Assembly: GCA_002372315.1 (NCBI GenBank)
Contig: DFFU01000006.1
Location: 1-10,900, forward strand
Length of the DNA: 10,900 bases
Direction of reading: 5' to 3'
Origin: Alphaproteobacteria bacterium UBA3768
GTDB lineage: Bacteria > Pseudomonadota > Alphaproteobacteria > CAAHEQ01 > UBA3637
The notes under the pieces: model-generated
Seen by the model: the letters and a program-made list of their open reading frames with translations, nothing else
The model's database searches: none
Told to the model about the DNA's origin: nothing
Shown here: positions 5,038-10,900 of the stretch, in pieces
How the letters are laid out: each line of letters opens with the position of its first letter
Position numbering within the stretch: position 1 is the first letter of the stretch
Made by a program: the position numbers and the translations under genes

Positions 5038-5535
5038 ATGAAACTCTATCACTATGCCCCTAAAAAGAATTCTATATTAAAAGATGGATTGCTGTCTGTT
5101 TCATGTGGCGTTGGTAACCTAGCTGTCTATCGTGATCGTGCACATTCTGATAACAGACAAGATATTTTAGATTGGATGGAGTCCACATTTGCGGGTCGAA
5201 GTCGTGCCATTTCATGTTTAACTGAGCCCATTCTTTGGATTGGTAATGATGCAGTGCTCAAGCAAATCGTTGAGAAGTCTGATTTGTTTTCTTTTGATTT
5301 GGATCAACTTATTGAAAATAAATTAGTGGAATCAATTTGGTTAAAAAGTGCTTCCTTGTCCCATGGAAAAAATGAAGTATTTGAAAAAGTATTACCCGAA
5401 CAAATTGATGTTTCACCACTTCACTGGGAAAAGGTAAATCACAAAAAAGGATTGATTTTTGGGGTCATTCGCCACTATTTAGTTGTTTTGAAGGATGGTA
5501 AGATTCCACCAAAATTTTTAAAAAAGTTGACATAA
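5038..5535 (+). CDS. conserved-looking 165-aa protein of unknown function, LYHYA start
   Basis: No signal peptide or membrane helix, so probably cytoplasmic. The start KLYHYAPKKNSILKDGLLS resembles the opening of several NAD-using ADP-ribosyltransferase-fold families, where a His-containing strand is followed by an I-L-x-x-G-L turn. The similarity is short and could be chance. Later features are a FAGRSRAISCL segment (about 53-63), a SFDLDQL segment (about 90-96), and a basic end (FGVIRHYLVVLKDGKIPPKFLKKL). The gene has its own promoter but no Shine-Dalgarno sequence. It lies just beyond the tRNA and ends over the -35 box of the next gene. Function is not assigned. Confidence 0.75.
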   Translation: MKLYHYAPKKNSILKDGLLSVSCGVGNLAVYRDRAHSDNRQDILDWMESTFAGRSRAISCLTEPILWIGNDAVLKQIVEKSDLFSFDLDQLIENKLVESIWLKSASLSHGKNEVFEKVLPEQIDVSPLHWEKVNHKKGLIFGVIRHYLVVLKDGKIPPKFLKKLT

Positions 5536-5555
5536 AATAGCTTTTATGGTATTAT
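5527..5555 (+). promoter_or_regulatory. strong promoter of the 223-aa ankyrin-type gene
   Basis: A perfect TTGACA (5527-5532), a 17-base spacer and TATTAT (5550-5555) with the extended -10 element TGG. The -35 box overlaps the last codons of the preceding gene. Confidence 0.75.
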
Positions 5556-5581
5556 CGCTCCAATAAAAAGGAAAATTTATT

Positions 5582-6253
5582 ATGTCAAATCTATCTATTT
5601 CACCCGAATATAAAAATTCAATTGCTTTATATATTGCTCACACGAATCCAAACTCCATCAAATCAGTCATATCTCCATGGAAAGGCAAGCAACAAATTGA
5701 ATTGATTATGGATGGTTCCAACCAATCATGCTGGGCTTTTCGAATTTTAGATACCCCAATTATTGCCGATATTGATTCAAATGATCTGAAAAGTTTTACT
5801 GATAATTTGAAACGCAATCATATTTCAGTCAATCAGCTGTATAGAATTCCTATTTGCGAAACACTGGAATCTTCCTCACCACAAATAGAGACTTTGCTGC
5901 ATCGTTCAGTACGAAAGGGGGCAACAGACGTATTTAAGTACCTTTTAGCAAATGGGGCAAAACCACGTCGCACAGGACCATCTGGCCAGAATATTTTGGA
6001 AATGTTGGCCACACAACAACAACCCGGATTAAAAACGCGGATCAAGATGGGAAAATTGCTTGTCGCCGCTGGAATCACTTCCGAAGAGATTCAACAATTG
6101 AGAAAAGATTTTTCAAGCAATAGAAGTACTGTCAATTTCTGCAATGGATTATTGACATATATAGATAACATCAAAAATTATGAAGGAAAGTCCATTATTA
6201 AAAGGCATAAAGATCGTACGTTATGGACTAATCTCGACAAAACTCATTCATAA
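5582..6253 (+). CDS. small protein with an ankyrin-repeat segment
   Basis: 223 aa. The ATG is nine bases after AAAGGA. No signal peptide. The N-terminal half (1-100) is not recognised. Residues about 103-145 hold an ankyrin repeat and the start of a second: TLLHRSVRKGATDVFKYLLANGAKPR, then a helix ILEML. The TLLH, VFKYLL and NGA elements sit at the expected consensus places. The C-terminal part is helical and basic. A single repeat cannot form a full binding surface, so the flanks may be degenerate repeats. Ankyrin proteins bind other proteins; the partner is unknown. The gene is monocistronic, with its own promoter and a terminator right after the stop. Confidence 0.8.
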   Translation: MSNLSISPEYKNSIALYIAHTNPNSIKSVISPWKGKQQIELIMDGSNQSCWAFRILDTPIIADIDSNDLKSFTDNLKRNHISVNQLYRIPICETLESSSPQIETLLHRSVRKGATDVFKYLLANGAKPRRTGPSGQNILEMLATQQQPGLKTRIKMGKLLVAAGITSEEIQQLRKDFSSNRSTVNFCNGLLTYIDNIKNYEGKSIIKRHKDRTLWTNLDKTHS

Positions 6254-6290
6254 AAAAATCCCCACCGTTTAGGTGGGGGTATTTTTTCCA
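6253..6290. terminator. bidirectional terminator between convergent genes
   Basis: CCCCACC (6260-6266) and GGTGGGG (6272-6278) form a GC-rich stem with a 5-base loop. The plus strand continues with GTATTTTTTCC and the minus strand with a seven-T run (6252-6258). It serves both the gene ending at 6253 and mscL, which ends at 6294. Confidence 0.9.
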
Positions 6291-6293
6291 AGT

Positions 6294-6770
6294 TTATTGT
6301 TTTAACTGGCTTGTACAATGTGGGCAACGCGTTGCCTTGACTGAAATTTGTGTAAAACAATAGGGACAAGTCTTTTCCGTCTTTGGTGCAGGTGCTGCTG
6401 CCTCAGCCTTTTCCATTTTTGCACGCAGTGTATTAATGGCTTTTATCAATAAAAATACGGCAAATGCCACAATAATAAAACTAATCAATGCATTTAAAAA
6501 TAACCCATAATTGATGGTAACAGCGCCAGCTTTTTGGGCAGCGTCCAAACTGGCATAAGGCCCTGGTACTTGACCATCCAATAATTTCAAGTAAAGATTT
6601 GAAAAATCCACTTTACCTAAAGCCCATCCCAATGGTGGCATCAAGATATCTTTTACCAAGCTATCCACAATCTTACCAAAACTGGCACCGATAATGATAC
6701 CTACAGCCATGTCTAATACATTTCCTTTTAAAGCAAAAGTTTTAAATTCTTTCATGATTCCTTTTAACAT
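6294..6770 (-). CDS. mscL: large-conductance mechanosensitive channel MscL with C-terminal zinc ribbon
   Basis: 158 aa. MscL is a homopentameric inner-membrane pore that opens under membrane tension and protects against osmotic downshock. The N-terminal amphipathic segment and TM1 are plain (MKEFKTFALKGNVLDMAVGI and on to DILMPPLG, about 6-48). The periplasmic loop is at about 50-85 and TM2 at about 86-112. After a short charged helix and an Ala/Pro linker, the end holds C135-PY-C138 and C149-PH-C152, a zinc-ribbon pair absent from the E. coli protein. The first ATG has AAGGAG six bases upstream and is used here; a second ATG five codons in also has AAAGGA close by. It starts 14 bases after the barrel-protein gene, so the two form an operon. 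Confidence 0.95.
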   Translation of the reverse strand: MLKGIMKEFKTFALKGNVLDMAVGIIIGASFGKIVDSLVKDILMPPLGWALGKVDFSNLYLKLLDGQVPGPYASLDAAQKAGAVTINYGLFLNALISFIIVAFAVFLLIKAINTLRAKMEKAEAAAPAPKTEKTCPYCFTQISVKATRCPHCTSQLKQ

Positions 6771-6784
6771 TTTATTCTCCTTTT

Positions 6785-7639
6785 TTATAAATTAAATAAA
6801 TCGGCATATTTTAATTGCAGGCCAATCATAAAATTGGACCCTGCCTTTCTGGCACCTCTTGCTTGCCCTCGCCGATAACTGAGATAGGGTGCAAATGCCA
6901 AAGTATCTGTTAAACTTACCTCTAATTTTGTAGTCAATTCCATATCATATTTTAAATCCGTAGATACATACTTTGAATAGTGTATATAGTCTGTAAACCG
7001 CGCTGTTCCCGTCCACTTAACTCCTTCACGAATGGGATATTCGGCACGTGCACCAACCTCCCAGCCATATTTCATATTTCGATCACTGGAGTAGGTAAAA
7101 TCAAATTCTTCCAAAACTGCTGCGTAAAGCTCTTTTAAGTATTCACCTTCAAATAACTTCACACCCTCACGCCCCGACAAAGCCTTATAGCGTGGAGAAC
7201 CTTGATTGGCTGTAAATTCCGTTTGAAAAGCCAATTGCACGAAAGGTCCAACATCGGCTTCCATCATACGCCATAATTTTAATGCATAGTCTGTGGACAA
7301 CCAAATTTTATCCGCACTCTCACTGGTTTCGGATTTTTGATCTACTGGCTTAATTTTCAATTTGCCATAATTGAGCATTAAATTATTGGACCACAAACTG
7401 GTATCATCGTTTCGGTTCAAGAAGGCATCTAATTTTCCAACAATATTGTATTGGCTATCAGAACTATAGGCAGATATTGGAGAATTTTTATATTCACGCG
7501 CATTACCAACACTTGTGTTGGAATAGCTGAGCGATAACTCACGCACCTCTAATTGCCAAAGCGAATTTGCCTCTTGTGCCAATGCCAATGATGGCAAAAA
7601 AATCGCCCCAACAAGTAAAGTTTTAAGTATGGATTTCAT
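6785..7639 (-). CDS. outer-membrane beta-barrel-type protein
   Basis: 284 aa from the ATG at 7639, which has AGGAGG four bases upstream. An in-frame ATG five codons earlier precedes that site and is rejected. A signal peptide ends at ALA before QEANS (cleavage about residue 20). The mature protein is a run of amphipathic beta-strands rich in aromatic and alternating residues: SLWSNNLMLNYGKLKI, DKIWLSTDYALKLWR, FVQLAFQTEF, FDFTYSS, GWEVGARAEYP, DMELTTKLEVSL, APYLSYRR. The last strand, GSNFMIGLQLKYADLFNL, ends close to an aromatic residue, as barrels do. The layout is reminiscent of DUF3078- or DUF481-type outer-membrane proteins. The cargo is unknown. It is the first gene of an operon with mscL. 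Confidence 0.8.
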   Translation of the reverse strand: MKSILKTLLVGAIFLPSLALAQEANSLWQLEVRELSLSYSNTSVGNAREYKNSPISAYSSDSQYNIVGKLDAFLNRNDDTSLWSNNLMLNYGKLKIKPVDQKSETSESADKIWLSTDYALKLWRMMEADVGPFVQLAFQTEFTANQGSPRYKALSGREGVKLFEGEYLKELYAAVLEEFDFTYSSDRNMKYGWEVGARAEYPIREGVKWTGTARFTDYIHYSKYVSTDLKYDMELTTKLEVSLTDTLAFAPYLSYRRGQARGARKAGSNFMIGLQLKYADLFNL

Positions 7640-7677
7640 TTTACCTCCTAACATAACTTGCTATGTAGAGTAAACAA

Positions 7678-7706
7678 ATTTTATGAAAAAATCAAGCAAA
7701 AAACAA
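7678..7706 (-). promoter_or_regulatory. probable promoter of the barrel protein / mscL operon
   Basis: On the minus strand TTGTTT (7701-7706), a 17-base spacer and TAAAAT (7678-7683) lie 38 bases before the ATG at 7639. Confidence 0.5.
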
Positions 7707-7724
7707 CAATTTAGGTGTCAGATT

Positions 7725-7755
7725 TAATGAAATAGGGGCCTAAATCGGGCCCCTA
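7725..7755 (-). terminator. terminator of the ankyrin-repeat gene
   Basis: TAGGGGCC (7733-7740) and GGCCCCTA (7748-7755) form a perfect 8-bp stem with a 7-base loop. It starts five bases past the stop of the gene ending at 7761. The following bases on the minus strand are moderately T-rich (TTTCATT). Confidence 0.7.
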
Positions 7756-7760
7756 CTATT

Positions 7761-8972
7761 TTATCTTTCAAGCTTTAAGGCTGTCGGACGCAATTGAAGA
7801 TGCGATTTTATTTTCCATTCTTCATGACTATCATCAGCCTGAAAAACATGAAATTTCCTTGCAAGTTCCATAGCCTTTTTACGACCTTCTCCTGAACTTT
7901 TACGAAGTTCCTTACGAATATCATCAGCTAGATTGCTTCTGCGCTTTGCTTCTTTTATTTTATTTTTTTGATAAGAAGCAAACCAGTGATCATGAGTTTC
8001 TTGGGTCCATTTTTTCTGATATGTACGAATCCATTTACTGACACCTTCTTTACCCCTTTCGTGATAAATTTGAATCAATTCGGCCACAAAAGGAATTTTG
8101 CTTGCAGGGCCTGTTTCAAAACTTTTTCCTTCACCATCAGGTAAATTTAAACTAGCTCCTTTGCTGATTAATAAATTCAAATTTTTGAAATATTGACGTG
8201 CAAGACACTCGTTTTTTTCTGAATCTGTCATAGGAACATTCCCATCCTTAACCCAATTCATTTTGAAATCACGTGCAATACTTTTTCCAAGATCTGTCAG
8301 GGCTGTATCCCCTTTGGTGCTTTTTGCATTTATATTGCCACCATGGTCCAAAATCATTTGCGTTGCCTTTTCATAGCCACAGCAAGAGGTGTGGAAAATG
8401 GGTGGTTCCCCATCATGTGCAGGTGCATCGGGATGTATACCAGCGTCAAACAGCATTGCAACCTTTTGACGTTGTTCTTCCGCATATTCATCATCTGGAT
8501 CATCACACATATTGACACCTTCAATTAAGGCCCAACCCACACAAGAAATTCCCGTGTAAGAAGGCAGTGTAAAACCTCCAGCCGCTTTCAGTTTATCCAA
8601 GATAGCTTGACCTTCCGGATTGGTACATCCCAAACCGGCATTAGCAGTTTGGGTGCGGATGTTTGCTCCATTTTCCAATAAGCGTTTCATCCCCAAAGGT
8701 TTGACTGAGGAACAATAACTGGCCAATTCAACAGCTGTCCCTTCCTGACAGGATTGATTGATATCCATACCAGCCTTGACTAAAGCTGGAATTGCATCAG
8801 GCAAATATTGGGCAGCATAATATGCCAACGGGTAAGTATATCCGTATTTGGTTCGGACTAACTGAGTCAAATCAGCCCCTGCATCTATACATTCTTGAAT
8901 ATCTGCCGTTGTTGGTTTGTCATCCCAAAATTGATAATCTGTTATTTTTCTTGTTGCTTCATATTTATTCAT
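7761..8972 (-). CDS. ankyrin-repeat protein
   Basis: 403 aa. The ATG is preceded by AAAGGAGTGAAAA. No signal peptide. Several ankyrin-like units are visible: DIQECIDAGADL (about 24-36), PLAYYAAQYLPDAIPALVKAGMDIN (48-72), AVELASYCSSVKPLGMKRLLENGANIR (80-106), a clearer one with PPIFHTSCCGYEKATQMILDHGGNINAKSTKGDTAL (about 190-225), and LLISKGASLNLPDGEGKS (about 262-280). The last 110 residues are charged and helical (KEAKRRSNLADDIRKEL and similar) and are not ankyrin. Ankyrin stacks bind proteins, and in host-associated bacteria some are effectors, but nothing here shows secretion. It follows the 283-aa gene with a 70-base gap and a nearly identical ribosome-binding site, so the two are probably co-transcribed. 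Confidence 0.88.
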   Translation of the reverse strand: MNKYEATRKITDYQFWDDKPTTADIQECIDAGADLTQLVRTKYGYTYPLAYYAAQYLPDAIPALVKAGMDINQSCQEGTAVELASYCSSVKPLGMKRLLENGANIRTQTANAGLGCTNPEGQAILDKLKAAGGFTLPSYTGISCVGWALIEGVNMCDDPDDEYAEEQRQKVAMLFDAGIHPDAPAHDGEPPIFHTSCCGYEKATQMILDHGGNINAKSTKGDTALTDLGKSIARDFKMNWVKDGNVPMTDSEKNECLARQYFKNLNLLISKGASLNLPDGEGKSFETGPASKIPFVAELIQIYHERGKEGVSKWIRTYQKKWTQETHDHWFASYQKNKIKEAKRRSNLADDIRKELRKSSGEGRKKAMELARKFHVFQADDSHEEWKIKSHLQLRPTALKLER

Positions 8973-9001
8973 TTTTCACTCCTTTTTTGTTTTCTAATTT
9001 A

Positions 9002-9032
9002 CTAATGCCCTCTCCCCCTTTATGGGCATTAG
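9002..9032 (-). promoter_or_regulatory. 9-bp hairpin between two co-oriented genes
   Basis: CTAATGCCC (9002-9010) and GGGCATTAG (9024-9032) are perfect complements around a 13-base loop. On the minus strand it lies right after the 283-aa gene, and no proper T-run follows (TAAATTAGAAAAC). It may be a weak terminator or a processing or stability element inside a two-gene transcript. No separate promoter is visible for the downstream ankyrin gene. Confidence 0.5.
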
Positions 9033-9042
9033 CGTATCGAAC

Positions 9043-9894
9043 CTAGATATCCGGTCCGTCATTGACGGGCTTTTTTTGCGCATCTGCGCAAACCCTCCGC
9101 GCCCGTCTGATCTCCTCAATATTACCACCTGATATTTGACCCAAGGATTCCCCATATTTCCAATAAAGAAACAGCATATCCCTAACTTTCATACGACTGC
9201 CATTATCCCCGCGAATTTGATCTTGGAAAGTGGCTGTTCGCATAAACATCTGTGTATCTAAGGGTTTACCCGAAGAATGCATCTCAGCCTGCATCATCTT
9301 TCCCAAGCGTTCAGCAAATTCAGCACTTTTAGGGTCTTTTTTCTTTTCACGTGCCCAAGCCTGAGTATGACCCGATACATCTATGTTTTCCACAGCCATG
9401 ATTTTTTCCATCTCAGCTCCGTGATTCAAAATAGCCATTTCAGGCGCCAGCTTGGCCTCTTCTTCACTCATGTCTGGCGTCACATAAAAATCAATTCCTA
9501 AAATAGAAGATTTGACTTTCATGTTTTTGGCCTGAGCGTATCGCAACATCTTATAAGTAGTAGTTGACAATTTTTCACCCTCTGGCCCTTCATAAGTTCC
9601 CTCAGGTAATCCACAAGCATGAATTTTGTGAATTGTACGCCATGCAGGCAAAATATTTTTATATAAACGATGGCGTTCCAACCAACCTTCTTTGGGTGCT
9701 GGTATTTCCACCAATGGATCCAAAAATTCGGCCTCTGACATTTCCTCGCCTCCCATTAAGCCGACATTCCATTCATGTGCTGACATTTTTTTTGTTAAAA
9801 TGACAGACCCCACATTCATGGCCATTTCCACTTCGGCTTCTGATGTTGGTTCTTTTATACAATCCGTATATTCTTTAAATAAATTTATTTTCAT
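9043..9894 (-). CDS. 283-aa cytoplasmic protein of unknown function
   Basis: Not recognised. The ATG has AAAGGAG eight bases upstream, in the leader AAAGGAGTGAAAA shared with the downstream ankyrin gene. There is no signal peptide, membrane helix or cysteine cluster. The protein is acidic and rich in Met and Glu, and mostly helical. Segments that stand out are GWLERHRLYKNILPAWRTIHKIHACGLPEGTYEG (about 69-102), a helical stretch with PEMAILNHGAEMEKIMAVENIDVSGH (about 150-176) and an RRARRVC motif near the end. The first residues (INLFKEYTDCIKEPTSEAEVEMA) contain no known domain. No clear promoter is visible upstream in 9895-9950. Probable co-transcription with the ankyrin gene suggests joint action, but no function is proposed. 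Confidence 0.75.
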   Translation of the reverse strand: MKINLFKEYTDCIKEPTSEAEVEMAMNVGSVILTKKMSAHEWNVGLMGGEEMSEAEFLDPLVEIPAPKEGWLERHRLYKNILPAWRTIHKIHACGLPEGTYEGPEGEKLSTTTYKMLRYAQAKNMKVKSSILGIDFYVTPDMSEEEAKLAPEMAILNHGAEMEKIMAVENIDVSGHTQAWAREKKKDPKSAEFAERLGKMMQAEMHSSGKPLDTQMFMRTATFQDQIRGDNGSRMKVRDMLFLYWKYGESLGQISGGNIEEIRRARRVCADAQKKPVNDGPDI

Positions 9895-9950
9895 TTTTCA
9901 CTCCTTTATTTAAACGCAACCACCATTGATTGCATGCATAAAATATCACA

Positions 9951-9985
9951 AAGGAAAACAAAAGGGCAGGAAAACCACCTGCCTT
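9951..9985 (-). terminator. terminator of the XRE-family regulator gene
   Basis: GGCAGG (9965-9970) and CCTGCC (9978-9983), extended by a G-T wobble and an A-T pair, form an 8-bp stem with a 7-base loop. On the minus strand it is followed by a T-rich run (TTTTGTTTTCC). It lies about 55 bases after the stop at 10039. Confidence 0.7.
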
Positions 9986-10038
9986 GCCACTTAACTATGT
10001 TTTTTACATATTTATAGGCCAAAAGTTATGTAAAAATG

Positions 10039-10740
10039 TCATTTGGTTTGTTGCCACAGATAATCAAAATAGGATGTGTAATCTTGCGTAAGTTTATCAC
10101 TATATAAAATCATCACATGTACAGGATTGTCCAACAAAACTGTAGCGACACGTCCCGCATAAATAAAGCAAGGCAGCAACGGTGTTTTTTCATCTGAAAA
10201 ACGTTTTTTAAAGTGATCAAACTCCAATGCAGAACTGAATTTTTTATATGTTAAAATACGAACAAGATTGTTTTTCAAATGCTTTCTTAGGCGAATAAAT
10301 TCTTTGGCATAAAATTGCTGAATAAAGTTTTCATCAATGCCACACATCAACAATTCTTGATCTGAATTTTCTAAAGCAGCACCAATTTTACGACACAGAT
10401 AGTGCAACGCTTCATCTCCTTCATAACATTTAATACGCAAATTGGTATTTTCCAAACGAACCCCTGGTCCATCCAAAAATTGAATTCCATTTTGTTCAAA
10501 GGTTTGAATAATATCTTCCATGGTCGCCGAATGGGCTTTATACAGACCACGTTCTATATTGTTAATAGCGGGTAAAGAATACCCCGACCTTTGGGCCAAA
10601 TCCGCCTGAGACCATCCCAGCAATGCTCGCGCTGCCTTTAGTTGATCCACTGAAATATCCCCCTTCCCTGATAATGTCCGTGTCAAGGAAATATTTTTAT
10701 AATAGAGCCTTTCTATTATTTTACGAAAAATATGGGCCAT
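10039..10740 (-). CDS. XRE-type HTH regulator with a TrmB-like C-terminal domain
   Basis: 233 aa from the ATG at 10740, which has AAAGGAG five bases upstream. An in-frame ATG 12 codons earlier precedes that site and is rejected. Residues about 33-88 are an XRE/Cro-CI helix-turn-helix: QLKAARALLGWSQADLAQRSG, then the recognition helix SLPAINNIERG. The FLDGPGVRLEN segment (about 86-98) closes the short module common in alphaproteobacterial XRE proteins. The rest (about 99-233) is extra. Its pattern CYEGDEALHYLCRKIGAALE, ELLMCGID, later FIYAGRVATVLLD and the end YFDYLWQQTK recalls the C-terminal sensor domain of TrmB-type regulators, which has a phospholipase-D-like fold. It is probably a DNA-binding regulator with a ligand-sensing half; the ligand and targets are unknown. 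It is divergent from the tRNA-Arg gene. Confidence 0.82.
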   Translation of the reverse strand: MAHIFRKIIERLYYKNISLTRTLSGKGDISVDQLKAARALLGWSQADLAQRSGYSLPAINNIERGLYKAHSATMEDIIQTFEQNGIQFLDGPGVRLENTNLRIKCYEGDEALHYLCRKIGAALENSDQELLMCGIDENFIQQFYAKEFIRLRKHLKNNLVRILTYKKFSSALEFDHFKKRFSDEKTPLLPCFIYAGRVATVLLDNPVHVMILYSDKLTQDYTSYFDYLWQQTK

Positions 10741-10832
10741 ATAAACTCCTTTTGTTACCTCTGTAGCATAAGCCATTTCAAAATAAAAATAAAGTCTTTT
10801 ATATAAATTTTCAAAAAGAAAGCAAAAAAATC

Positions 10833-10861
10833 TTGCAATTTTAAAAAAAGTGCGGTATAAT
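10833..10861 (+). promoter_or_regulatory. promoter of the tRNA-Arg gene
   Basis: TTGCAA (10833-10838), a 17-base spacer and a perfect TATAAT (10856-10861) end 14 bases before the first tRNA base. Confidence 0.75.
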
Positions 10862-10875
10862 GGGTTTTATCATCA

Positions 10876-10900
10876 GCGCCCGTAGCTCAATTGGATAGAG
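10876..10900 (+). tRNA. tRNA-Arg, 5' part (cut by the window end)
   Basis: The sequence GCGCCCG, TA, GCTC, AATTGGATA, GAG is the acceptor 5' strand, bases 8-9 and the D-arm of a tRNA. The GCGCCCG acceptor with the AATTGGATAGAG D-loop is typical of bacterial tRNA-Arg. The anticodon is outside the window, so the isoacceptor cannot be read. Confidence 0.85.

Noticed and set aside
7640..7654. Upstream ATG start for the barrel protein
   Set aside because: It lies before the AGGAGG ribosome-binding site; the ATG at 7639 has the right spacing and starts a clean signal peptide.
8273..8528. Plus-strand ORFs inside the ankyrin gene
   Set aside because: Shadows of the minus-strand gene, without ribosome-binding sites and with low-complexity His/Leu content.
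10741..10776. Upstream ATG start for the XRE regulator
   Set aside because: It lies before AAAGGAG; the ATG at 10740 is correctly spaced and removes 12 residues with no domain content.

Overview
The window is AT-rich and gene-dense, with two tRNA genes whose base pairing can be read directly, outer-membrane and periplasm-targeted proteins, and no phage or transposase genes. The tRNA with anticodon CAU encodes its CCA end and has an alphaproteobacterial look (GGGCCTG acceptor, as in tRNA-Ile of that class). The cysteine-rich secreted protein and the ankyrin-repeat proteins would suit a host-associated Gram-negative, perhaps an uncultured gut-type alphaproteobacterium. That assignment is inference, not a database match.

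Left part (1-4870, plus strand). After the tail of an unidentified gene and its terminator come three accessory transcription units: a 32-cysteine secreted protein (631-1530), a membrane protein translationally coupled to a complete radical-SAM/SPASM enzyme (1870-3623), and a DUF805-like membrane protein (3988-4686). Four copies of one roughly 118-bp element, all in the same orientation, separate and border these units. Each copy has a long palindrome with GTTCGAT/ATCGAAC arms and an intrinsic terminator that pairs cleanly only when read from the minus strand. Each ends in TGGTGG, the complement of a tRNA CCACCA end. In the fourth copy that end really is the 3' end of a tRNA gene (4864-4940, minus), and the element supplies its terminator.

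Middle part (4941-6290). Divergent promoters drive the tRNA leftwards and, rightwards, an unrecognised 165-aa protein that is probably made from a leaderless mRNA. A 223-aa protein with a short ankyrin segment follows behind its own strong promoter. A bidirectional terminator closes this convergent region.

Right part (6294-10740, minus strand). A beta-barrel-type outer-membrane protein and a MscL channel with a C-terminal zinc ribbon form one operon. Upstream of it lie a large ankyrin-repeat protein and an unrecognised 283-aa protein with near-identical ribosome-binding sites, probably co-transcribed. Further upstream is an XRE-type regulator with a TrmB-like C-terminal half. A tRNA-Arg gene begins at 10876 behind a consensus promoter and runs off the window.

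The most novel-looking material is the dispersed element family, its link to the tRNA 3' end, and the accessory genes it separates. Next is the SPASM enzyme coupled to a membrane protein with no obvious peptide substrate.
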